DNA from: a gamma proteobacterium NOR5-3 | Lineage (GTDB): Bacteria > Pseudomonadota > Gammaproteobacteria > Pseudomonadales > Halieaceae | Reading direction: 5' to 3' | Length of the DNA stretch: 64,000 bases | NCBI GenBank assembly: GCA_000158155.1 | Contig: DS999405.1 | Span: 1,539,738-1,603,737, forward strand | In this document: positions 18,739 to 27,348 of the stretch, in pieces | How positions within the stretch are numbered: the stretch's first letter is position 1 | Layout: every line of letters starts with the position of its first letter | Notes under the pieces: model-generated | Databases searched by the model: none | Seen by the model: the letters and a program-made list of their open reading frames with translations, nothing else | What the model was told of the DNA's origin: nothing | Made by a program: the position numbers and the translations under genes

Positions 18739-18756
18739 GTATACAATTTATACAAT
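18739..18756. promoter_or_regulatory. tandem TATACAAT repeats, possible promoter or operator
   Basis: TATACAAT occurs twice with a nine-base period (18740-18747 and 18749-18756). The same stretch forms the inverted repeat GTATA-N5-TATAC (18739-18753). It lies about 42 bases upstream of the peptidase start at 18798 in the divergent region. It may be the -10 region, a GntR-type operator, or both. No regulator gene is nearby. Confidence 0.35.
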
Positions 18757-18797
18757 CCAACTTATCCACTCCAACGAACTGACAGGGTGACCAGCTC

Positions 18798-20222
18798 ATG
18801 ACTCAATGGATCCAATCGTACCGAAGCGCTTCTGCCACTGGCGCGTTGACACTCATCAAACGCAGCCTGTGCGTCGCAGTATCAGCCATGATGCTTCTGG
18901 CACTGCCGATGATGTCTCGGGCGCAGGGCTCACAGCACCCTGCCGAGCGCCCTTACCTGGTTCCCATGAGCACCTCTTTTGTGCCTCAGGAACGCATTCT
19001 TACCCACCGCGAGCAGTCAAAACTGGTCCGCGGCTGGCTGGAAACCCGTTTTAAATCCATCCTTCCCGAGATCATGCGCCGCGAAGGCATCGATATGTGG
19101 GTGATCATCTCGCGGGAATACAACGACGATCCGGTGTTTCGATCACTCGCCCCCTTCGAAACCTATTCTTCTCGTCGCAGAACTATCTTGGTATTCCACG
19201 ACCGCGGCGAAGAACTCGGCGTAGAGGCGCTCTCGGTAGGTCGCTTTAACTATCAGAACCTTTACACCGTCGTGCCTACGCACAACGAAAAACAATTCGG
19301 AGGACTGCGCGCTCTGGTCGAAGAACGCAATCCTCGCAGAATCGGCATCAACATGTCCGAGCGCTGGAATCATGCCGACGGTCTTACCGCTGTGCAGCGC
19401 GACGCGCTCTATGCAGGTCTCGAGGGTTACACCGATCGCATCGTCAGCGCGGAGCAACTCGTCGTGGGCTGGCTTGAGACCCGCCTGCCCGAAGAGACAG
19501 ACGCCTACCGCCACATCATGCGCGTAGCTCACTCGGTGATTGGCCGGGCCTTTTCTAACGAAGTAATAGTTCCCGGAGTTACCACGGCCGATGACGTCCG
19601 CTGGTGGATGCGCCAGCAAGTGGCCGAGTATGGACTTGGAGGCTGGTTCCACCCGTCGGTAGGCATTCAGCGCAAAGGTGTAGAAGGACGCTTTAGCGGC
19701 GATGCGATTATTCAGCGCGGTGACATGCTCTGGACCGACTTTGGCATCCAATACCTGGGCTTTGCTACAGACACGCAACATAACGCTTATGTTCTGCGTG
19801 CCGGCGAGGTGGAACCCCCGGCAGGACTGCAAGCCGGGCTTCGAGCATCCATGCGCCTGCAGGACATTACCCGCGCCGAATCCCAAGTGGGACGCACGGG
19901 CAACGATGCCCTTGCAGCATCACTGGCGCAGGCCAAAAAAGAAGGCCTGGATGCCACAGTTTACTGGCATTCCATTGGTTATCACGGCCATGCCGCAGGC
20001 GTCCCTCTGGGAATGACCGACTATCAGGATGGCGTACCTGTGCGCGGAGAGATGACCTTCAAGGCCAACACCTGGCACTCGGTAGAACTTAACGTTGTTC
20101 ACCCCGTGCCCGAGTGGGATAACCAGCCGGTCAAGTTTTCTATGGAAGAAGATGCAGTCCTGACCAATGACGGCTGGGAATGGATTCTGGGGCGGCAAGA
20201 GTCATTTTATCTGATTCGCTAA
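18798..20222 (+). CDS. exported M24 family metallopeptidase (Xaa-Pro aminopeptidase-like)
   Basis: 474 residues. A signal segment (LCVAVSAMMLLALPMMSRAQ) precedes a creatinase-like N-domain and a pita-bread catalytic domain. All metal ligands are visible: Asp314 (WTDFG), Asp325 (FATDTQ), His396/398 (GYHGHAAG), Glu430 (HSVELNV) and Glu450 (FSMEEDA). Family members remove N-terminal residues before proline. Most bacterial Xaa-Pro aminopeptidases are cytoplasmic, so export is notable and suggests processing of peptides in the periplasm. It is transcribed away from the propeller gene at 15467-18586, sharing a promoter region of about 210 bases. An in-frame start further in, just before the signal segment, is possible. 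Confidence 0.88.
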   Translation: MTQWIQSYRSASATGALTLIKRSLCVAVSAMMLLALPMMSRAQGSQHPAERPYLVPMSTSFVPQERILTHREQSKLVRGWLETRFKSILPEIMRREGIDMWVIISREYNDDPVFRSLAPFETYSSRRRTILVFHDRGEELGVEALSVGRFNYQNLYTVVPTHNEKQFGGLRALVEERNPRRIGINMSERWNHADGLTAVQRDALYAGLEGYTDRIVSAEQLVVGWLETRLPEETDAYRHIMRVAHSVIGRAFSNEVIVPGVTTADDVRWWMRQQVAEYGLGGWFHPSVGIQRKGVEGRFSGDAIIQRGDMLWTDFGIQYLGFATDTQHNAYVLRAGEVEPPAGLQAGLRASMRLQDITRAESQVGRTGNDALAASLAQAKKEGLDATVYWHSIGYHGHAAGVPLGMTDYQDGVPVRGEMTFKANTWHSVELNVVHPVPEWDNQPVKFSMEEDAVLTNDGWEWILGRQESFYLIR

Positions 20223-20224
20223 TC

Positions 20225-20350
20225 AACGCTGAGGGGGACGCATTAACAGAGATAGCGACAGTCGAGGCTATACCGATGCCGACCGGAGTCACCGGGTACA
20301 ACGAGAGCTCAACCATGTTTGGCCACTCCCACTACCTGATGCTTGACTAA
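20225..20350 (+). pseudogene. possible 3' remnant of an unidentified gene
   Basis: An open stretch of about 42 codons with no upstream gene body ends at TAA 20348-20350 and reads ...PMPTGVTGYNESSTMFGHSHYLMLD. Its stop overlaps the TTG at 20343 that begins the next truncated gene, an arrangement typical of coupled operon genes. I cannot assign a family. Together with the truncated gene that follows, it accounts for most of the 520-base stretch between the peptidase and the CopL-like gene. Confidence 0.35.
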
Positions 20351-20678
20351 AGGGACGCCACTTTTGACGCGTGACCTACAGCTTAACTCCCACAGGACCA
20401 TGGAAGTTGTCTACGTAGGCAACGAAAAAACCCCGGTGGTAATGATCGATGACGTGCTTAGCTCTGTCAGCTCGCTGTGTGCGAGCGCGGAGCGTGAGGC
20501 CTGCTTCGAACTCGATGAGCGGTTTGCTTATCCCGGCCACCGCGCCCCCTTGCCTGAGTCTTACAGTGCCTGCATAAAACCCCTGCTGGACGAACTGCTC
20601 GCCAGCGTTTTCAAGGTTCCGAACAGTCACCGCAGCCGATCTGTGCCGCCCGACTCCTTGACGCAGGTAAGCAAATAG
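20343..20678 (+). pseudogene. truncated DUF6445-like gene
   Basis: 111 residues. The core 'EVVYVGNEKTPVVMIDDVL' and 'FAYPGHRAPLPESYSACI' resembles the N-terminal half of DUF6445 proteins, 2-oxoglutarate-oxygenase-like proteins of about 200-250 residues often found with TonB receptors and tryptophan-halogenase-like genes. The similarity stops after 'LLASVFKVP' and the frame closes about 20 residues later, so the C-terminal half is missing. TTG 20343 overlaps the upstream remnant's stop; the ATG of MEVVYVG (20400) could also be the start. The family assignment is from memory of its motifs. Confidence 0.5.
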
Positions 20679-20693
20679 CAGTGTAATCCACTG
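20679..20693. promoter_or_regulatory. inverted repeat CAGTG-N5-CACTG
   Basis: A perfect five-base inverted repeat with a five-base spacer, 50 bases upstream of the CopL-like gene. It is a candidate operator or part of the promoter of the metal-efflux region. No consensus for a known copper regulator (CueR, CusR) is recognisable. Confidence 0.3.
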
Positions 20694-20742
20694 TATTGTT
20701 ATTCGAAGGAGACATTCGGGCTCAGGGCCCGCGGGCGTAAAC

Positions 20743-21153
20743 GTGAAGATTCGCAGCAAAATCATGGCGCTATTTTGTGCAAGCATGCTTGCAATGCAGT
20801 CTGTGGTCTCCCTTGCGTCGCCCTGTCAAATGGCCGCGAGCGAACACAGCAGCCTTTCGTCAATGGCCGCCATGAAAAGCGCTGTGAACACAGCCGACAT
20901 GGACAGCAGCGATCATCACGCGCATCACAGGGCAGAAGGATCATTATCGGCTGATGTAGCCGTTGACCACGAATCCTCGAGTAACTGCTGTGACGGGGGC
21001 TACTGCTCACAAAACGGGTGCATGTCGCCCAGCGCTTTGACCTCCATAGCTTTTGCAGCGACTGCTGATTCAACAGCGCCCTACAAAACCGTAGCTATTA
21101 CAGCAGCTCCGCACTGGTCCCCCTCTTCGCTTTACCGCCCACCCTCCGCATAG
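20743..21153 (+). CDS. secreted His/Met/Cys-rich protein, CopL-like
   Basis: 136 residues from GTG 20743 (ATG 20764 is a possible internal start). A signal peptide (IMALFCASMLAMQSVVSLAS) is followed by metal-ligand-rich sequence: several Met, a cluster SSDHHAHHR, and NCCDGGYCSQNGCMSPSAL near the C-terminal third. The composition and its place directly upstream of the efflux operon resemble CopL of copper-resistance loci, an exported protein needed for copper-dependent expression. It probably binds Cu(I)/Cu(II) in the periplasm. CopL function is established in few organisms, so the role here is inferred. Confidence 0.65.
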   Translation: MKIRSKIMALFCASMLAMQSVVSLASPCQMAASEHSSLSSMAAMKSAVNTADMDSSDHHAHHRAEGSLSADVAVDHESSSNCCDGGYCSQNGCMSPSALTSIAFAATADSTAPYKTVAITAAPHWSPSSLYRPPSA

Positions 21154-21171
21154 TTTCCCCGGGATAGCTGC

Positions 21172-21220
21172 GCCTGAAATTTGGCGACTAGCCCCTTTCA
21201 AGGCCTGAAATCAGTCAGGC
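21172..21220. promoter_or_regulatory. repeated GCCTGAAAT motifs upstream of the efflux operon
   Basis: GCCTGAAAT occurs at 21172-21180 and 21203-21211, exactly 31 bases apart (about three helical turns). The second copy also forms an inverted repeat with TCAGGC at 21215-21220. The group lies 78-126 bases upstream of the operon start at 21298. It looks like a regulator-binding array, or a stem-loop in the leader. The regulator is unknown. Confidence 0.4.
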
Positions 21221-21297
21221 ATAAGACACTGTGCATCACAGCAACGCTCTCTTTTTAGTTGTGCGATGCGTCCGGCAACACAACGGCGGAAACGATC

Positions 21298-22635
21298 GTG
21301 AAAACAACAGAACTATTGTGCAGAGGATTCTGTGCACTCCTGACCCTTCTTCTGGCCCAAGCAGTCAATGGCGACAACGGCCAGCTGAGCCTTAAAGACG
21401 CTGTGGAGCGCGCCCAGCAGCAGGACCCCTGGATACAGGGAAGCCTGTATCGACAGCAGGCCCTTGAGGCCCAAAGCACGTCGGCGTCTGCGCTACCGGA
21501 TCCTATGGTGACCGCGGGTTTTGCCAATTTACCCACGGATACATTCAACTTCGATCAGGAGCCCATGACCCAATTTCGGGTTGGAGTGAGTCAGGCACTC
21601 CCCCGCGGTAACAGCCGTGCGCTGCAGCAGCAGCAGTTGTCGTTACTGGGCAATCAGCACCCCTACCAGCGCGCGGATCGTCGCGCGCGTGTCGAAGCCG
21701 AAGTATCCGGGCTATGGCTTGATGCCTGGCGTGCGTCTCAGACCATGCAGTTGATAGAGCAAGATACAGACCTGTTTGTACAGCTGGTGGACATTGCCGA
21801 GTCCAGCTACGTGAATTCCATCAAGGGGGCACGCCAACAGGACCTGGTCCAGGCGCAGCTCGAGCTCACGCGGCTGGAAGATCGACTTGTATCACTCCAT
21901 GAGCAGCAGGACGTCGCTCTGTCAAAGCTCAATCAGTGGTTACGATCTTCTGATGACGCAGGCTTTGAGAGCATGAACTACAGACTCCCGCATACGCTCC
22001 CGGAGATCGCGCTCCTGGCACCGCAGCTTGGCGCGTCGGAGCAGACGCCCACGCCACAGTCGCTGGCGATGATTCTGCAAGAGCACCCGGCTCTTATAAA
22101 TATAGATCAGAGGCTGGCGGCCAGCAGCACCGCCATCAAGCTGGCCGAGCAGAACTACCGACCCGAATGGCGACTGAACGCGAGCTATGGCTATCGAGAC
22201 AACGATTCTGTCGGCCAGCCCCGTGCTGACTTCTTCTCCTTTGGTGTGTCATTCGATTTGCCGCTGTTCACCTCGAACCGTCAGGATCAACAAGTGATCT
22301 CTGCCACAGCCAACACCGAATCCGTGCGTACCGAACGCGCACTGCTATTACGCAAGATGGTCTCAGAAATGACCGCGCTGCACGCACGTCTACAGCGTTT
22401 GAATCAACGTCAGACGCTATACGAGACGCGACTTCTGGATGATGTGCGTGCACAGGTCGAGGCCACTATGGAGGCCTATACCAATGATGACGGTGAGTTT
22501 ACGGAAGTTGTGCGAGCGAGAATCGATGCTCTCAATACGCAGATCGATGCATTGAATATCGCAGTCAATCGGCAGAAAACGATTGCACAACTCAATTACT
22601 TCTTCGCGTCCAGCAACAACCTGGAGGGCAGCTGA
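21298..22635 (+). CDS. cusC: outer-membrane efflux factor (TolC/CusC family)
   Basis: About 445 residues from GTG 21298; a signal peptide (FCALLTLLLAQAVNG) follows. The two-repeat outer-membrane-factor pattern is clear: 'LSLKDAVERAQQQDP', ALPDPMVTAGFANLP, long amphipathic helices ('DLVQAQLELTRLEDRL'), and a second repeat with 'DFFSFGVSFDLPLF' and 'EFTEVVRARIDAL'. It forms the trimeric outer-membrane channel of a tripartite heavy-metal exporter. It lacks an evident lipobox. One base separates its stop from the adaptor gene's ATG, so cusC, cusB and cusA form one operon. The symbol is by analogy. Confidence 0.85.
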   Translation: MKTTELLCRGFCALLTLLLAQAVNGDNGQLSLKDAVERAQQQDPWIQGSLYRQQALEAQSTSASALPDPMVTAGFANLPTDTFNFDQEPMTQFRVGVSQALPRGNSRALQQQQLSLLGNQHPYQRADRRARVEAEVSGLWLDAWRASQTMQLIEQDTDLFVQLVDIAESSYVNSIKGARQQDLVQAQLELTRLEDRLVSLHEQQDVALSKLNQWLRSSDDAGFESMNYRLPHTLPEIALLAPQLGASEQTPTPQSLAMILQEHPALINIDQRLAASSTAIKLAEQNYRPEWRLNASYGYRDNDSVGQPRADFFSFGVSFDLPLFTSNRQDQQVISATANTESVRTERALLLRKMVSEMTALHARLQRLNQRQTLYETRLLDDVRAQVEATMEAYTNDDGEFTEVVRARIDALNTQIDALNIAVNRQKTIAQLNYFFASSNNLEGS

Positions 22636-22636
22636 C

Positions 22637-24151
22637 ATGAGCAGTGCCATAAAGTACGGACTTATTTTAGTGGCCGGGACCCTGCTCGGTCTGGGACTGT
22701 CTCAGCTGCAGCAGCCATCGGGTGAGTCTGCCGTCGCGGCCGCTCCCAACCCTGAAGCACCGCTCTACTGGGTGGCGCCCATGGACGCCAATTACCGTCG
22801 CGACAAACCTGGCAAGTCACCCATGGGCATGGATCTGGTACCCGTCTACGCCAGCGGCAACGACACCGGCGTTGTGGAGATCTCTCCCCAGGTCATTAAT
22901 AACCTGGGAGTGCGCACAACCCGGGTAGCGCGGGAGATTTTGCACGAGGACATTCGCAGCGTCGGATACGTGCAGTACGATCAGGACAGTCTTGTTCACA
23001 TCCATCCGCGGGTAGAAGGCTGGATAGAAAAGCTGTATGTGACCGCCGAAGGAAACCCGGTAGAACAAGGTGCACCGCTTTACGATTTGTACTCTCCGGA
23101 ACTGGTCAACGCCCAGGAAGAACTCGTGTCAGCATTGCGCCGGGATAACGCAAGACTCGCCCAGGCCGCCGAGGACAGACTTCTTGCGCTACGGCTGAGT
23201 CAGGAGTTCATCAATGAGCTCAAACGCAGCGGCGACGTCAGGCAAACCGTGACCTTCAGATCGTCAAAAAAGGGCGTCGTGGATAAGCTCAACATACGGG
23301 AGGGCTTTTTTGTCGGGCCGAACACAACACTTATGTCCATCGGCGCGCTGGAGGAAGTATGGGTCGAAGCCCAGGTCTTTGAAAGTCAGGCGGCACTGGT
23401 ACGCCTGGGTCAGCCGGTAACCATGCAGCTGGACTACCTGCCTGGTCGCAAGTGGCAGGGAGAGGTGGACTACATTTACCCCACGCTGGACGCCTCCACC
23501 CGAACTTTGCGGGTCAGATTGCGTTTTTCCAATAGCGACGGCGAACTGCGCCCCAACATGTTCGCCCAGGTTCAGATTCACTCAGAGAACAAGCAGCCCC
23601 GCACGGTCATACCCAAAGAAGCACTGATCAGAACAGGATCTCAGGATAGAGTTGTGCTTGCTTTAGGCAACGGACGTTTTAAGTCTATCGCCGTAAAGAC
23701 CGGTCGCATCTCCAATTCGCAGGTTGAGATCACAGAGGGCTTGTCTGAAGGTGAAGAAATTGTCGCCTCAGCCCAGTTCTTACTGGACTCCGAATCCAGC
23801 AAGACCTCTGACTTTATGCGCATGGATCATGCTGGCTCAGAACGACGAAGATCAATTTCCATGACCGAGCACACTCAACAAGAAACGCCCGTCGATCAGA
23901 CACAGAGCGCCGAGGTAATGGGTGTTATCAACACCGTGGACAGCACAACACGGATTGCGAATATCAATCGTGAAGCCATCCCCAAATGGAATCGGCCTGC
24001 TGCGACCATGGACTTCGTGCTGTCCGAGAGCGTTGACATAAAGCAACTCGAGGCCGGTCAGACGATTCACTTTCGTTTTGTGATTGATGCGGGCGAATTC
24101 CTTATCGAGATGGTGCATATCATGCCCCAGGGAGCATCGCACCATGATTGA
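22637..24151 (+). CDS. cusB: RND periplasmic adaptor CusB with C-terminal CusF-like domain
   Basis: 504 residues. An N-terminal anchor helix (about 5-22) is followed by a heavy-metal-binding domain (YWVAPMDANYRRDKPG, KSPMGMDLVPVY; Met/Tyr ligands), then the lipoyl/hairpin/beta-barrel adaptor core ('YVQYDQDSLVHIHPRVEGWI', in parts; 'RTGSQDRVVLALGNG'). The last 90 residues form a CusF-like copper chaperone domain: 'VMGVINTVDSTTRIANI', 'AIPKWNRPAATMDFVL', 'LIEMVHI', with Trp and Met ligands as in CusF. In E. coli CusF is a separate protein, so here it is fused to the adaptor. The stop overlaps the cusA start by eight bases (ATGATTGA). Confidence 0.88.
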   Translation: MSSAIKYGLILVAGTLLGLGLSQLQQPSGESAVAAAPNPEAPLYWVAPMDANYRRDKPGKSPMGMDLVPVYASGNDTGVVEISPQVINNLGVRTTRVAREILHEDIRSVGYVQYDQDSLVHIHPRVEGWIEKLYVTAEGNPVEQGAPLYDLYSPELVNAQEELVSALRRDNARLAQAAEDRLLALRLSQEFINELKRSGDVRQTVTFRSSKKGVVDKLNIREGFFVGPNTTLMSIGALEEVWVEAQVFESQAALVRLGQPVTMQLDYLPGRKWQGEVDYIYPTLDASTRTLRVRLRFSNSDGELRPNMFAQVQIHSENKQPRTVIPKEALIRTGSQDRVVLALGNGRFKSIAVKTGRISNSQVEITEGLSEGEEIVASAQFLLDSESSKTSDFMRMDHAGSERRRSISMTEHTQQETPVDQTQSAEVMGVINTVDSTTRIANINREAIPKWNRPAATMDFVLSESVDIKQLEAGQTIHFRFVIDAGEFLIEMVHIMPQGASHHD

Positions 24152-27100
24152 AGCGACTATTCGCTGGTCGGTGACCAACCGATTCTTCGTGCTCCTGGCT
24201 ACGGCCATGATCGTCGGGGTCGGGCTCTTTGCATTAAAGAACACCCCGGTAGACGCCATACCGGACCTGTCCGATGTACAGGTGATCATCAAAACAAACT
24301 ATCCGGGGCAGGCACCGCAGGTGGTGGAAGATCAGGTCACCTATCCATTGACCACCGCCATGCTCTCTGTGCCGGGGGCAACCACGGTCAGAGGCTTTTC
24401 CTTTTTCGGTGACTCCTACGTCTATGTCATATTCGACGATGACACAGACCTTTACTGGGCGCGCAGCCGCGTCCTTGAATACCTGAGCCAGGTAGCACCA
24501 TCGCTACCCGATGCTGCCAAACCGCAGCTTGGCCCCGATGCCACCGGCGTTGGCTGGGTGTATATCTATGCCCTTGCCGACACTTCGGGACAGCATGACA
24601 TCAGCCAGCTACGCAGCTTGCAGGACTGGTTTTTAAAATACGAGTTACAAGGGATTCCCGGCGTGTCCGAGGTGGCCAGCGTCGGCGGGATGGTCAAGCA
24701 ATATCAGGTCAGCGTAAACCCCGATCGTCTGCGCGCATTTAATATCCCCCTGGCGCACGTGCAGGAGGCTATCCGCAGGGCCAACCAGGAAGTGGGCGCC
24801 TCGGTCATAGAGATGGCAGAGGCCGAGTACATGGTGCGTGCTTCGGGCTATATCTCCTCGGTAGAGGACCTGCAAAACATTCCTCTGGGCGTCAACGACA
24901 ACGGCACCCCGCTACTCCTTCGAGATCTTGCGGACATACAAACCGGACCACAAATGCGCAGAGGTATCGCTGAACTCAATGGAGAAGGCGAGGTTGTGGG
25001 CGGCATCATTGTTATGCGCTCCGGTGAGAACGCACAAACAACTATCGATGCCGTAAAGGCGAGGCTGAGCGAACTGAAATCCAGTCTTCCCGACGGTGTT
25101 GAACTGGTAACCGTGTATGACCGCTCAGGCCTCATCGAACGGGCCGTGAAAAACCTGTGGCAAAAGCTCGGTGAAGAACTGCTGATGGTTGCGCTTGTTT
25201 GCCTGCTCTTTTTATTACATCTGCGATCGTCGCTTGTAGCGATCATCAGCTTGCCTGTGGGCATACTCATGGCCTTTATCGTGATGTACTTTCAGGGACT
25301 CAATGCGAACATCATGTCTCTGGGCGGCATTGCTATTGCTATCGGCGCAATGATCGATGGAGCCATTGTGCTCATCGAGAACATGCACAAGCACATAGAA
25401 CGCACCCCACTCACCCCTGAGAACCGCTGGCGCATAGTCACCGAGTCAGCCGTAGAGGTAGGGCCCGCCCTCTTCTTCAGCCTACTGATCATTACCGTAA
25501 GCTTTATTCCCGTATTCACTCTGGAAGCGCAAGAAGGCCGGATGTTTACGCCGCTGGCGTTCACCAAAACCTACGCCATGGCGGCGGCTGCAATTTTGGC
25601 CGTGACACTCGTGCCGGTGCTTATGGGCTACTTTGTTCGCGGGAAGATTCTTCCGGAAGATAGAAACCCGGTGAACCGGTTTATCACCGCGGGCTACCGC
25701 CCCCTGCTCAGGACGGTGCTGGCGTATCCAAAGATAACCCTGGGCGCAGCCGTACTCATCGTGATGAGTGGCCTGTGGCCGCTATCGCAAACTGGCAGTG
25801 AGTTCATGCCCCCCCTTGATGAGGGGGATCTCATGTACATGCCCACCACCTATCCCGGCATCTCCATTGGCAAGGCGCGAGAACTCTTGCAACAAACCGA
25901 CAAGCTGATTCGCACCGTGCCTGAGGTCAAAACTGTCTTTGGCAAAATTGGACGGGCAGAAACCGCAACCGACCCAGCGCCTCTGACCATGATCGAAACC
26001 TTTATCCAGCTCAAGCCGCAGGATGAGTGGCGCCCCGGCATAAGCTCTGAGGATATACGGCAGGAACTCGATGGCGTGGTGCAGATACCGGGACTCACCA
26101 ACGCCTGGGTAATGCCTATCAAAACGCGCATCGACATGCTCGCAACCGGCATTAAGACACCGGTGGGTATCAAAGTAGCCGGCCCCAGCCTGACGGTAAT
26201 CGAAGACATCGGGCGGCAGCTTGAAGACATTTTGATAAATGTGCCCGGCACTGCATCGGTGTACTCCGAACGAGTCACGGGAGGGCGCTACATCATGGTC
26301 GATATTGATCGAGCCCGCTCAGCTCGCTACGGTCTGAACATTGCCGACGTGCAGCAGATTATCGCCACGGCCATTGGCGGCATGAACATCACCAACTCGG
26401 TGGAGGGTCTGGAGCGCTATCCGGTGAATCTGCGCTATCCACAATCCTATCGCCAGTCCCCCGAGGATCTCGCACTACTGCCAGTGGTCACACCGTCCGG
26501 ACAACGAATAGCCCTCGGCGACGTCGCGGACATACGGGTAGAAAACGGTCCTCCGGGTATTAAAAGTGAAAACGCGCGCCTTAACGGCTGGACTTTTGTA
26601 GATCTGGACACCTCGGACATTGGCAGTTATGTCGCAGCCGCTCGGGACGTGGTAGCCAGTGAGCTGGATCTACCTCCGGGGTACTCTGTTAGCTGGTCCG
26701 GGCAGTATGAATATATGGAGCGAGCGAAAGCCCGACTCAATTATGTGGTGCCTTTGACCCTGGCAATTATTGTTTTGCTGCTCTATATGAACTTCAGAGC
26801 TTTCGCGCCGGTACTGATTCTTATGGGCTCATTGCCGTTGGCGCTCGTAGGTAGCGCGTGGCTCATGTATGTCCTTGATTACAACTTTTCCATCGCCGTG
26901 GGCGTAGGCCTCATGGCGCTCGCCGGTGTCGCAGTAGAAACGGGCGTCATCATGATCGTATATCTTGATCAGGCCTGGGAGAAACTTCAGTCGGAACGCG
27001 AAATAGGCACAAGCAATCTCTCTGGCGAAACCATCGCCGCTGCCATACTCGAGGGTGCTGTTATGCGGGTTCGCCCGGTGCTCATGACAGCAGTTGCAAC

Positions 27101-27254
27101 CATCGCCGGGCTTCTCCCCATTCTGTTTGGCAGTGGAACGGGCTCAGAAATCATGAGCCGACTTGCGGCGCCGATGGTAGGGGGAATGATTAGCTCCGTG
27201 TTGCTCACGCTATTGGTGATTCCTGTCATTTATCTGGTCTGGAAGCGGCGCTGA
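24144..27254 (+). CDS. cusA: heavy-metal efflux RND pump (CusA type, Cu(I)/Ag(I))
   Basis: 1,036 residues from ATG 24144, overlapping cusB by eight bases. RND architecture: TM1 near residue 12-30, a large porter domain, TM2-6, a second porter domain and TM8-12. The TM4 segment 'AIAIGAMIDGAIVLIEN' is the form seen in monovalent-metal pumps (HME4, CusA/SilA), as opposed to the CzcA type. Met-containing segments 'MPPLDEGDLMYMP' and 'TRIDMLATGIKTPVGIKV' match the CusA methionine relay region. It moves Cu(I)/Ag(I) from periplasm or cytoplasm through CusB to CusC. No CusRS sensor pair lies within the window. Confidence 0.92.
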   Translation: MIEATIRWSVTNRFFVLLATAMIVGVGLFALKNTPVDAIPDLSDVQVIIKTNYPGQAPQVVEDQVTYPLTTAMLSVPGATTVRGFSFFGDSYVYVIFDDDTDLYWARSRVLEYLSQVAPSLPDAAKPQLGPDATGVGWVYIYALADTSGQHDISQLRSLQDWFLKYELQGIPGVSEVASVGGMVKQYQVSVNPDRLRAFNIPLAHVQEAIRRANQEVGASVIEMAEAEYMVRASGYISSVEDLQNIPLGVNDNGTPLLLRDLADIQTGPQMRRGIAELNGEGEVVGGIIVMRSGENAQTTIDAVKARLSELKSSLPDGVELVTVYDRSGLIERAVKNLWQKLGEELLMVALVCLLFLLHLRSSLVAIISLPVGILMAFIVMYFQGLNANIMSLGGIAIAIGAMIDGAIVLIENMHKHIERTPLTPENRWRIVTESAVEVGPALFFSLLIITVSFIPVFTLEAQEGRMFTPLAFTKTYAMAAAAILAVTLVPVLMGYFVRGKILPEDRNPVNRFITAGYRPLLRTVLAYPKITLGAAVLIVMSGLWPLSQTGSEFMPPLDEGDLMYMPTTYPGISIGKARELLQQTDKLIRTVPEVKTVFGKIGRAETATDPAPLTMIETFIQLKPQDEWRPGISSEDIRQELDGVVQIPGLTNAWVMPIKTRIDMLATGIKTPVGIKVAGPSLTVIEDIGRQLEDILINVPGTASVYSERVTGGRYIMVDIDRARSARYGLNIADVQQIIATAIGGMNITNSVEGLERYPVNLRYPQSYRQSPEDLALLPVVTPSGQRIALGDVADIRVENGPPGIKSENARLNGWTFVDLDTSDIGSYVAAARDVVASELDLPPGYSVSWSGQYEYMERAKARLNYVVPLTLAIIVLLLYMNFRAFAPVLILMGSLPLALVGSAWLMYVLDYNFSIAVGVGLMALAGVAVETGVIMIVYLDQAWEKLQSEREIGTSNLSGETIAAAILEGAVMRVRPVLMTAVATIAGLLPILFGSGTGSEIMSRLAAPMVGGMISSVLLTLLVIPVIYLVWKRR

Positions 27255-27348
27255 CCCACGCTTTTCTCTGCACCCATTGATCTGGCGCAGTATGCGGGCC
27301 CACAAAACCGTTAGATTCATAGAAACAACAAGGCAAGCGGAGAGTTTT

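Noticed and set aside
19143-19886. A 247-codon minus-strand frame inside the M24 peptidase gene
   Set aside because: Antisense shadow of a gene with all catalytic residues; no homology visible in its translation.
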